Source: Lacticaseibacillus paracasei subsp. paracasei (GTDB lineage: Bacteria; Bacillota; Bacilli; Lactobacillales; Lactobacillaceae). Taken from it: a DNA stretch of 64,000 bases. Position 1 is the stretch's first letter. Each line of letters begins with the position of its first letter. Below, piece by piece: positions 25,826-33,193 of this stretch. The DNA lies in contig NZ_AP012541.1 in the NCBI RefSeq assembly GCF_000829035.1, positions 310,001 to 374,000 on the forward strand, in the 5' to 3' direction. Position numbers and translations under genes: made by a program. Under the pieces are notes generated by a model. The model was not told the DNA's origin and made no database searches. It saw only the letters and a program-made list of their open reading frames with translations.

Positions 25826-26041
25826 ATGGCAAAAGCAGATTTCGATACGCTTGTGACGCAACTGGGCGACTTGCGTGAACGTGCACGGCGCCTAGCAGAC
25901 GAAGATTATATTAGTGCCAAGTACAAAGGCTATAGTTCTGAGGGCTTGACATTGGAAGAAGTCATGGGGGCGCTGGAAGAAACTGAAGGCGAAATTGAGA
26001 AACTGGAGCGTCAGTTAGCACGATTTGACGATGAATCATAG
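25826..26041 (+). CDS. Small hypothetical protein with coiled-coil tail
   Basis: 71 residues, acidic, no signal or membrane segment. The C-terminal third (EEVMGALEETEGEIEKLERQ) should form a helical coiled coil. AAAGAGGTGACCG precedes the ATG. It is the fourth and last gene of the MFS/MarR operon, 12 bases after the preceding gene, and is followed by a terminator. The family is not recognised. Confidence 0.65.
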   Translation: MAKADFDTLVTQLGDLRERARRLADEDYISAKYKGYSSEGLTLEEVMGALEETEGEIEKLERQLARFDDES

Positions 26042-26107
26042 TGCTTTGAAATGAGAAGATGGTTTGAAAAGGTAACTTGAACATTCAGTTTTGCAGGAAA
26101 ACATGCA

Positions 26108-26153
26108 GCGCACCAAGGTTTGGCATAGCAGCCAGACCTTGGTGCGTTTTTTG
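26108..26153 (+). terminator. Terminator of the MFS/MarR operon
   Basis: GCGCACCAAGGT/ACCTTGGTGCGT hairpin followed by six T. Confidence 0.85.
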
Positions 26154-26550
26154 GCATCTGGGAGATCAATTTGAGAACCTCTTTTTGTCAATCAGTTTCC
26201 GGATCTTAGAATGTGTGTGGTGATTAAAGATTTGCAGCAACCTCTTCAGGCAAGAGAGCTAGTGTCACAAACCGTTTAGTCTTATTAGATATTTCGAGAA
26301 AATAAATCGGATTTGATTGAATGTCATTCTTTAAACAATATTCCTATATCATTTTTTAAATTTTACAGTTCGTTATAATAAATAATATCTTTTTTCTTGA
26401 CTTTCCTCCATAGATAAAGTACATTAGCGATAAGCTCATGACTATATTATCTGATTGCCACCGTTTTCACAAAAACGCGGATAATGGACTACGGGAAAAA
26501 ATTAGCAGGAACAGCCTGCTAGACAGCGCCATTCTCATAAGCAATGAATT
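26154..26550. other. Intergenic region, no gene seen
   Basis: AT-rich sequence with stop codons in all frames. It leads into a degenerate coding remnant at about 26560. Confidence 0.4.
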
Positions 26551-26556
26551 TTAGAA

Positions 26557-26735
26557 CACATCTGGCGGGTTCTTATATCCCCAAGATGGTGGTGGTTCCT
26601 TCACATGAAGTGATCTTCTGGGACCACAAACAACTCCGTATGATGGTGATGCTTATCAATACCGGTTCGCCGGTCCGCATTGGGCACAAACTAGTTTTTG
26701 GATTGGACAGTTAAAGCAACAATCGAATGAAACCT
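26557..26735 (+). pseudogene. Degenerate gene remnant
   Basis: One frame reads SGGFLYPQDGGGSFT, a stop, then TTPYDGDAYQYRFAGPHWAQ and further residues to a stop, with a composition unlike random sequence. An overlapping 56-codon frame from an ATG near 26549 has no ribosome binding site. A proper terminator (26752-26786) follows, as expected at the end of a former gene. The original family is not recognised. Confidence 0.35.
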
Positions 26736-26751
26736 AGGTCTATGAGTTGAA

Positions 26752-26786
26752 GAAAAGGCGGATCTGAGCAAATCCGCCTTTTTGAA
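26752..26786 (+). terminator. Terminator after the gene remnant
   Basis: AAAAGGCGGATCTG/AAATCCGCCTTTTT hairpin with a T run. Confidence 0.75.
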
Positions 26787-26846
26787 TACTTATCAATGAG
26801 CCAATATGTTTGCAACTTCGTAGGTTTGACTTGAAAGAGAAAATGG

Positions 26847-27545
26847 GTGACTTTTATGTTGCAAAAGCTGAGAAACTCGACTTTTGTCGCGATAGTTTTG
26901 GCTGCCAGAGGAACGCTTCTGATATGCTGTCTATTGCTCTTCTGCTATTTACTATTTTCAACTTTGACAAATACGTTTTTAATTCCCACGAACGACCTTT
27001 TAGGGGATGTGGCTTCAATTTTAAAAGGAGAACTCTGGCGCGTTATAACGAGTACTGTGTACTTTTCTGAATGGACGCCCTTAATTAAGACGGTTCTTAT
27101 AGTTTTGGTCCTTTGCCCCTTTATAGAATGGAAAATTGGCAGTCCTGTGCTTGTTATGAGCTTTTTTGCTTCTAGTTGGATCGGCATTTTGTTATTTTGC
27201 TTTGGATTTGGCGGTATCATTCGGTCAACAGTTGGCATAAACACCTACGTTTATGCTTTTTATGGCGGCACACTGTCAGTCTATGCGTTATTTCCACTGG
27301 CAGTATTAGCGTTCTTGATAAAGAAACCTGCCTTTTCTTTGTTGGCAAAGTGCGTTTTAGTTGGCGGTCTTCTGTTGTACTTTACAGTGGGGTTTTGGCC
27401 GAATTCAGATACACCAGAGCCTGCAGTCATTGTACAGATTAGTCAATTATGCGGTGTTCTTTCCGGCCTTTTCTGTGCCCTTATAGTCGTGGCGCTAAGA
27501 AATTGGAAGAAAGTTCCCTTCTTTTCTGCCAAACCGAGCAACTGA
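26847..27545 (+). CDS. Rhomboid-like membrane protein, catalytic His not conserved
   Basis: The 232-residue product has about six hydrophobic helices. The order of signatures resembles rhomboid proteases: GELWRVITSTVYF after helix 1 (compare G-E-x-W-R-L-I-T), PFIEWKIGSPVLVMSFFASS, then a Ser-containing helix (TLSVYALFPLAVLAFL), and a last helix ISQLCGVLSGLFCAL. In active rhomboids the last helix carries the catalytic His (H-x-x-G-x-x-x-G). Here Gln is in that place, while the neighbouring paralogue has His. It may thus be a pseudoprotease. GTG 26847 or ATG 26856 are both possible starts, with weak sites. The rhomboid call is from pattern only. Confidence 0.55.
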   Translation: MTFMLQKLRNSTFVAIVLAARGTLLICCLLLFCYLLFSTLTNTFLIPTNDLLGDVASILKGELWRVITSTVYFSEWTPLIKTVLIVLVLCPFIEWKIGSPVLVMSFFASSWIGILLFCFGFGGIIRSTVGINTYVYAFYGGTLSVYALFPLAVLAFLIKKPAFSLLAKCVLVGGLLLYFTVGFWPNSDTPEPAVIVQISQLCGVLSGLFCALIVVALRNWKKVPFFSAKPSN

Positions 27546-27599
27546 TCTTATAAGACTTAAGAAAATTTGGTGCTAATGATGCTAATGAAAAGAAAACGG

Positions 27600-28294
27600 G
27601 TGAATTTTATGTTGTTAAAGTTGAGAAGACCCAATCTTTTATCCGTATTTTTGAATGCTAGAGGAACATTCCTTATCTGCTGCATATTGATAGTTTGTTA
27701 TCTTTTGTTTTCGTTTTTAACGAATGTTCTTTTAATACCATCAGCCAACTTTGTCGGGAGCATACCTTCAATTTTAAGAGGGGAACTTTGGCAATTGTAA
27801 CGAGCACAGTTTACCACTATGAATGGCCGCACTTAATGAAGAATATGCTTGCAGTGATTGTGCTTGGGCCATTTATCGAGTGGAAAATTGGCAGTACACC
27901 ATTCGTCATTAGTTTTTTTGTTTCTAGTTGGCTTGGTGTCTTGCTGTTTTGCTTCGGATTCGGCGGGTTCATTCAATCAGCGTTTGGAATAGGCACCTAT
28001 ATTGAATCGTTTTACGGTGTGTCATTGTCTGGATATGCCTTATTTCCACTAGCTATATTGGCATTTTTAATCGAAAAACCCACATTTTCCTTTATGACGA
28101 AGATTGTTGCGTTTACATCGACTCTTTATTACGTCACAGTGGGATATTGGCCGAATCTAGCCATGTCAGATATTGAAAAAAATGTTCAGGTGGCGCATTC
28201 ATGCGGCCTTCTTGTAGGCCTTTTCTGTGTATTGGTCATCTTGATAATAAAGCATCGGGAGAAGATGTTCTCTTTTTCAAGTCGATCAAAATGA
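27600..28294 (+). pseudogene. Rhomboid-like membrane protein, paralogue of the preceding gene, frameshifted
   Basis: The frame from GTG 27600/ATG 27609 aligns with the preceding gene to GELWQ and then stops. The homologous continuation (IVTSTVYHYEW...) is in another frame to 28294. Comparing the two copies, one base is missing near 27795-27800 (CGCGTTATAACG in copy 1, CAATTGTAACG here). The merged product would have the Ser in LSGYALFPLAIL and a His in VAHSCGLLVGLF, the positions of the rhomboid catalytic pair. So the copy that keeps the catalytic residues is the broken one. Sequencing error or programmed slippage are alternatives. Confidence 0.6.
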
Positions 28295-28401
28295 TTGATC
28301 ACGCTGATGTGTTTGAAATCAGGAGGGCACGAACGCCTTGTAAATTGTTTGAGTTGTGGAAATGTTAAATTTTGAATTGATGATGAAGACGAATATGTCC
28401 C

Positions 28402-28419
28402 TCTTTGAGTTGACAATTC
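28402..28419. repeat. Possible IS30-type terminal repeat remnant
   Basis: TTGAGTTGACAATTCGTC is identical over 18 bases to the right end of the IS30-type element at 31855-32975. No transposase sequence is adjacent. It may be the leftover end of an excised or deleted copy, or an IS-end-like target site. Confidence 0.4.
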
Positions 28420-28513
28420 GTCTTATAAGTTAAGATTAAGGCAAAGTTGTCAAACCGCCCTCAGCCAATAAGAAAACTCTGATACAGTCATAGCAATCAG
28501 GTTAGGTGAACGG

Positions 28514-28687
28514 GTGATCAAAATGAGCTTTTCGCTATTGATGCTGTTGTTTTTCCTAGTTGGTATCTCGGTGTTCCTGGTAGGCTTACAGCAAAAACAT
28601 CGCGGCTGGACGTGGTTAGGCCTTGGTCTATCTGTCCTAGCAGCAATCATGTTTGTAGCGGTCGTCTTCCTTCGTTCCTGCTTCTAA
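28514..28687 (+). CDS. Small two-helix membrane protein, unknown function
   Basis: The 57-codon frame starts at GTG 28514 (AGGTGA four bases upstream) or ATG 28523. The product has two hydrophobic helices, LLMLLFFLVGISVFLVGL and LGLGLSVLAAIMFVAVVFL, joined by a basic loop (QQKHRGW). The family is not recognised. It is single, with no clear terminator before the flavoprotein gene 120 bases later. Confidence 0.5.
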   Translation: MIKMSFSLLMLLFFLVGISVFLVGLQQKHRGWTWLGLGLSVLAAIMFVAVVFLRSCF

Positions 28688-28806
28688 GCTCGCTTTCTTG
28701 CAAAACGATTAACGTTTATATCATCAAACTCAAGGTTAAGTTGAGATGGTTTCGCTACTTTGTTAATCTATTCACGTAGACAACAACATAAGGGAGGGAC
28801 TATGTT

Positions 28807-30333
28807 TTGAAAAAGTGGGTTAAAATCGCAGGGCTGTTGGCGCTGATGAGTGTCGTGCTGGTTGGTTGCAGTAGCGGGGCGAGTTCAAAGTCGAGTTCGT
28901 CAAGTTCAAAAGCAAACAAAGCAGCTAGCAGCAAGGTCACTAGCGGGGCTTCACAGCAGGCCTACACAGATCCGAAAACGATGAAGGGCAAGTATGACAT
29001 CGTGATTGTCGGTGCTGGTGGTGCCGGGATGACAGCTGCCATCGAGGCGAAGCAGCAAGGGATGAATCCCGTCATTCTTGAAAAAATGCCCGTTGCTGGC
29101 GGGAATACGCTGAAAGCCTCTAGCGGTATGAATGCCAGTCAGACGAAAGTTGAAGCTGCCCAAGGGGTTAAGGACAGCAATGATCAGTTCTATGAAGAAA
29201 CGCTAAAAGGTGGCGGCGGGACGAATGACAAAGCACTGCTGCGCTATTTTGTCGACAACTCAGCCAGCGCCATTGACTGGCTTGATTCGATTGGGATTAA
29301 GCTGGACAAATTGACGATTTCCGGTGGGATGTCGGTCAAGCGCACGCATCGGCCACACGATGGTTCAGCCGTTGGCGGTTATCTCGTTGATGGGCTCGTG
29401 AAAGAAGTCAAAAAAGAAAAGATTCCGCTGTTTGTGAACTCAGATGTTACCAAGTTGAATGAAACAGATGGTAAAATCAGCGGGGTCACCGTCAAGATCA
29501 ATCAAGACAAGACGAAAAAAATCGCAGCCAAGGCTGTGATTGTGACCACTGGCGGTTTCGGGGCAAGTAAGCAAATGATCAAGAAATATCGCCCTGATCT
29601 GGCTCATTACGTCACCACTAACCAAGCTGGCGCAACCGGTGATGGCATCAAGATGATCGAGAAAGTCGGCGGCTATGCGATCGACATGAATAAGATCCAA
29701 ATTCACCCAACTGTTAACCAAAGCAAGCATATTCTCATTGGTGAAGCGACCCGCGGTGAAGGCGGCATTTTAGTTAACCAAAGCGGGAAGCGGTTCTATA
29801 ACGAAATGAATACCCGTGACAAGGTTTCCGCTGCCATTAACAAGCAAAAAGGTAAGGATGCTTGGGTCGTGATTGATACAGGCGTCCGCCAACGGTCGAG
29901 TGCCATTGACTTTTATATCAAGGACAAGCTCGGTGTCGAAGGCAAAACCCTTGATGAACTCGCCAAGAAAATGAAGGTGCCAGCGGCCACGTTATCCAAG
30001 ACGGTTTCAACTTGGAACGAAGCGGTCACCAACAAAAAGGATGCCGAGTTTGGTCGGACAACTGGGATGGACCATGGCCTCACCACCGGCCCATACTATG
30101 CTTTCAAAATCGCCCCAGGCATCCATTACACCATGGGTGGCGTGAAGATCAACACCAAGACTGAGGTGCTGACAAAGAAGCAGCAACCAATCCCAGCACT
30201 ATACGCAGCCGGTGAAGTCACCGGCGGCCTACACGGCGACAACCGAATCGGTGGCAATTCCGTCGCCGATATTGTGATCTTTGGTCGCCAAGCAGGAACG
30301 CAGGCGACGGCTTACGTGAAAGCACAACAGTAA
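28807..30333 (+). CDS. Extracellular FAD-dependent reductase lipoprotein (fumarate/urocanate reductase family)
   Basis: The 508-residue flavoprotein has a lipoprotein signal peptide with lipobox VLVGC (Cys21) and a Ser-rich linker, so it acts on the outer face of the membrane. The FAD_binding_2 domain follows: YDIVIVGAGGAGMTAAIEAK (dinucleotide fold), GGNTLKASSGMNAS, GGMSVKRTHRP, HPTV, RGEGGILVNQSGKRFYNE, and the C-terminal AAGEVTGGLHGDNRIGGNS. These are the flavocytochrome c/fumarate reductase signatures. No FMN_bind domain is fused, so its electron donor must be another protein. TTG start with GGGAGGG upstream. Substrate (fumarate, urocanate or other enoate) unknown. Confidence 0.85.
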   Translation: MKKWVKIAGLLALMSVVLVGCSSGASSKSSSSSSKANKAASSKVTSGASQQAYTDPKTMKGKYDIVIVGAGGAGMTAAIEAKQQGMNPVILEKMPVAGGNTLKASSGMNASQTKVEAAQGVKDSNDQFYEETLKGGGGTNDKALLRYFVDNSASAIDWLDSIGIKLDKLTISGGMSVKRTHRPHDGSAVGGYLVDGLVKEVKKEKIPLFVNSDVTKLNETDGKISGVTVKINQDKTKKIAAKAVIVTTGGFGASKQMIKKYRPDLAHYVTTNQAGATGDGIKMIEKVGGYAIDMNKIQIHPTVNQSKHILIGEATRGEGGILVNQSGKRFYNEMNTRDKVSAAINKQKGKDAWVVIDTGVRQRSSAIDFYIKDKLGVEGKTLDELAKKMKVPAATLSKTVSTWNEAVTNKKDAEFGRTTGMDHGLTTGPYYAFKIAPGIHYTMGGVKINTKTEVLTKKQQPIPALYAAGEVTGGLHGDNRIGGNSVADIVIFGRQAGTQATAYVKAQQ

Positions 30334-30346
30334 CTTGAATGACTTA

Positions 30347-30382
30347 AAGGCGGTTCTCGTCAGATGAGAATCGCTTTTTTTG
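30347..30382 (+). terminator. Terminator of the flavoprotein gene, carrying an IS insertion in its T run
   Basis: AAAGGCGGTTCTC/GAGAATCGCTTTT hairpin. The T run TTTTTTTG is the 8-base target of the ISL3-type element that starts at 30383. Confidence 0.8.
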
Positions 30383-31844
30383 GGCTCTACGTCAACTGGT
30401 GTTGAAGAATAAATTTATCATTTGAGGCGGTTCTCCATTTGGGGAGCCGTCTTTGTCATGTTATGCCGTGATTTGGTAGATTCGTTTGAAGAAGTTCAGC
30501 TGATTCTTGAAGCCAAAACAGGATCGTTTGAGTGACTTGATGAGGCGGTTAACCCCTTCGATCGGACCGTTGGAATAAGGGCTGGTGACAGCGGCGAGAA
30601 CAGCGACTTTGTGTCGCTTAAGCGTCGCGATCGTCATGTCCATTGCCGTACCGTTTGGCTCGTAAGTAGCTAACAGGTTTGCCAGTTCCGTGGGATGTTT
30701 CTTCACCATCAAGGCATCATGAAGCGCTAAGTAGGTCTCGTAGGTTTGCTTGAGCTTGGGCTCAGTATCAAGTGCGATATCGATGGCCTCCTGTTGCGTG
30801 ACGTATTCATTCAAACCAAACAGGAACTGTTTGTGTTTAGCGTCAGGCGCAGTTTGATGAAAAAGCCGCCAGTTTGTCTTCATGATCTTATAAGGACGGC
30901 TGTGCTTGTCATCAAGCTGTTTGAGCGCTTGGACGCGTACCTGATCAAGGGCACGAGCCGCAAGTTGAATGATATGGAACCGATCAATGACGACTTGGGC
31001 CTTGGGGAAAACCTCATGAATAATCGTCTGATAAGCTGCATTCATGTCCATGGTGACCGTCTGGACCCGAGTGCGTTCAGCGAGTGAATAATGAGCGATG
31101 AAGAAGTTTTTAATCGTGCGGTTGAATCGATCACCAAGCAAGGCAATCAGACGATGTGAATCGGCATCAAGACAGATAAACGACATCATGCCATGAGTAG
31201 AACGGAACTCATCAAAGCAGAGTCGCGTGGGCAGCCGGCGAGCCGGTCGGAGTTTGAGATTTTGGTCAATGATCCGTTGAACCGAGGAAGCTGAGATTCC
31301 GATAATACGGGCGATGGTTTTGACTGGCAACCGTTCATGCGCTAACTTCATGATTCGCTCTGTCATGTGAGTGGCGATCGTGTGGTTGGGTTGCACGAGT
31401 GGCGTCTTGGCACTGACTGTGTGGTAACAGTTATGACAGCGCCATCGTTGCTTGTGCAAGTCAATGACTGTCGGCATTTCAACCCCATTGAGGACGCGCA
31501 CGTGGGCCGTATAAAACCCGTTAGGGTGCAAGGCCTCAAAGCCACACAGTGGGCACCGGGTTAACCGGTAAGTCAGCTCGGCATCAATCACATGATACTG
31601 GCGGCGACGTACCCCGTTGCCGCGATATTCATGACGAACAAAGGCAACTTTGATATTATGGTCTGGTATTCCAAGGACGGACAGTGTAGGATCGTATTGG
31701 GACATTTACTCATAACCTCGCTTGCTTTTGGTTTCGACGCTAACAAGCATAGCATGGACACTGAGTAGGTGTCTTTTTGCGTTATCCAAAAAGGGCCTAC
31801 ACGTTCAGTGTTGATTATTTCTCAACACCAGAAAGTGTAGACCC
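30383..31844 (-). mobile_element. ISL3-family insertion sequence, copy 1 (1462 bp)
   Basis: Imperfect terminal inverted repeats GGCTCTACGTCAACTGGTGTT (left) and GGGTCTACACTTTCTGGTGTT (right, reverse complement). The 8-base direct repeat TTTTTTTG flanks both ends (30375-30382 and 31845-31852). It is complete, with one transposase gene. The transposase is identical to that of the second copy at 56054-57515. Confidence 0.93.
30461..31705 (-). CDS. ISL3-family transposase (copy 1)
   Basis: The 414-residue DDE transposase has an N-terminal zinc-finger-like region (CPLCGFEALHPNGFY ... CHNCYH), a helix-turn-helix (ARIIGISASSVQRII) and the DDE_Tnp_ISL3 core, with FDEFRST, MDMNAAY and VVIDRFHII bearing acidic residues, and SNGPIEGVNRLIK near the end with the final Glu. 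It is intact and likely active, given two identical copies and perfect target duplications. Confidence 0.93.
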   Translation of the reverse strand: MSQYDPTLSVLGIPDHNIKVAFVRHEYRGNGVRRRQYHVIDAELTYRLTRCPLCGFEALHPNGFYTAHVRVLNGVEMPTVIDLHKQRWRCHNCYHTVSAKTPLVQPNHTIATHMTERIMKLAHERLPVKTIARIIGISASSVQRIIDQNLKLRPARRLPTRLCFDEFRSTHGMMSFICLDADSHRLIALLGDRFNRTIKNFFIAHYSLAERTRVQTVTMDMNAAYQTIIHEVFPKAQVVIDRFHIIQLAARALDQVRVQALKQLDDKHSRPYKIMKTNWRLFHQTAPDAKHKQFLFGLNEYVTQQEAIDIALDTEPKLKQTYETYLALHDALMVKKHPTELANLLATYEPNGTAMDMTIATLKRHKVAVLAAVTSPYSNGPIEGVNRLIKSLKRSCFGFKNQLNFFKRIYQITA

Positions 31845-31854
31845 TTTTTTTGAT

Positions 31855-32975
31855 GCGATGGATTTACAATTCAAGTGCAACAAATTAGTCAAATAGAAAA
31901 GACTCATAGCCTGAGTCCTTGTAAAATGGAATCACCACAAGACCAACTACAAGGAGAACTCGACTATGAGTCCGTACACCCATCTTACCTTAAAAGACCG
32001 TGAATCGATACTGCTTGGTATCTCTACAGGCAAAACTCTTGATACCATCGCCAAAGAGATAGGTCGTTCCAAGAGTACAGTCAGCCGTGAAATTGCACGT
32101 AACGGCGGCTGGCGGAACTATTCGGCAGCCACCGCTCAGGACCGCTACCGGCGGGTTCGCTTGGCTAGCAGGCGTCCTCGGATCCTCGATCGACCGGGGA
32201 CTCGTGACGCTGTCATTCGATATATCACGGTGCTACATTGGTCGCCTGAGCAGATTGCCGGTCGCTTGTCACTAGAAGGCAGTCCTATTCGCATCAGCTA
32301 TTCGACTATCTACAGAGGTATCTACCTAGATAATCTCGGTGTTCCATTGAAGAGCCATGGTGCTCGCGGGCTACCAAGGCTGCTTCGACACCGAGGCAAG
32401 ACGCGCAAAATCAAAGGCACCATAAATGAACGCCGGGGGCGCTTCAATGACGTGCCATCAATTCACGACCGACCCCGGTCGGCAGAAAATCGCAGCTGGT
32501 TTGGTCACTGGGAAGGCGATACAGTACGCGGTAAAACAGGACACTCTGCATTAGTAACATTAGTTGACCGTAAATCACGCTATCTGCTTTCGAAGCGAAC
32601 GGCCAACGCAAAAGCTGACACTGTTAGAGACGTCATGATTGAGCTGCTTGGTGCCTTACCAGCTAACCGAGTAAGAACAGTGACTCCTGACCGTGGAAGG
32701 GAGTTTGCCCGGTACAGGGAGCTGGCAGAACGTCTGAATACAAAGGTCTTCTTTCCTGACCCACACGCGCCTCAACAACGAGGAACTAACGAAAACACCA
32801 ACGGACTGATTAGAGAATACTTTCCCAAGAACACAGACCTAGACCTTCAGAGCGACCAGGAAATTGAGACTTACATTGAACAACTGAATAATCGACCACG
32901 CAAGGTCTTAGGCTGGAAGACGCCATCAGAAGTCTTCATGGGTAAAAAGTTGCACTTGAGTTGACAATTCGTCGC
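31855..32975 (+). mobile_element. IS30-family insertion sequence (type 1)
   Basis: Inverted repeats of about 27 bases: GCGATGGATTTACAATTCAA with GTGCAAC on the left, and the reverse complement of the right end GCGACGAATTGTCAACTCAA with GTGCAAC. Six mismatches in 27. No target duplication is visible. The left end lies 2 bases from the target duplication of the adjacent ISL3 element. Confidence 0.8.
31966..32964 (+). CDS. IS30-family transposase (type 1)
   Basis: 332 residues. N-terminal helix-turn-helix (TLKDRESILLGISTGKTLDT; IAKEIGRSKSTVSREIARNG), then the rve/DDE core: FGHWEGDTVRG (first Asp), VTPDRGREFARY (second Asp) and APQQRGTNENTNGLIREYFP (Glu), ending NNRPRKVLGWKTPSEVF. CAAGGAGAACTCGACT precedes the ATG. 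Intact. Confidence 0.93.
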   Translation: MSPYTHLTLKDRESILLGISTGKTLDTIAKEIGRSKSTVSREIARNGGWRNYSAATAQDRYRRVRLASRRPRILDRPGTRDAVIRYITVLHWSPEQIAGRLSLEGSPIRISYSTIYRGIYLDNLGVPLKSHGARGLPRLLRHRGKTRKIKGTINERRGRFNDVPSIHDRPRSAENRSWFGHWEGDTVRGKTGHSALVTLVDRKSRYLLSKRTANAKADTVRDVMIELLGALPANRVRTVTPDRGREFARYRELAERLNTKVFFPDPHAPQQRGTNENTNGLIREYFPKNTDLDLQSDQEIETYIEQLNNRPRKVLGWKTPSEVFMGKKLHLS

Positions 32976-33016
32976 GCTGAAAATGGCGATGTCCGCTCAG
33001 CCTCAAAAATTCATAT

Positions 33017-33064
33017 GCCCCATAATTGTTAGGCAGGCAAGCCTAGCCGTTATGGGGCTTTTTG
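33017..33064 (+). terminator. Terminator-like hairpin before the PRD regulator
   Basis: GCCCCATAA/TTATGGGGC outer arms and AGGCAGGC/GCCT inner stem, followed by TTTTT. It would stop transcripts from the IS30 element or an older upstream gene. Confidence 0.7.
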
Positions 33065-33150
33065 TCACTTACCGAGGCTGAAACTTGAAGAATGATGAGC
33101 AAGGTGTACTTCGTTTCCCAAGTTAAGGAAAAAGGTTCTACTTTTCGGCA

Positions 33151-33164
33151 TGTAAGCGCTTGCT
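33151..33164. promoter_or_regulatory. cre site upstream of the PRD regulator/PTS operon
   Basis: TGTAAGCGCTTGCT matches TGWAARCGYTWNCW at all 14 positions, 30 bases before the regulator start. CcpA repression of the operon is expected. Confidence 0.75.
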
Positions 33165-33193
33165 TAGTATAGAAGCTGTAAGGAGGCAAAGCA

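Noticed and set aside
26549..26719. 56-codon frame beginning at the ATG near 26549
   Set aside because: No ribosome binding site; the overlapping frame looks more like genuine but decayed coding sequence.
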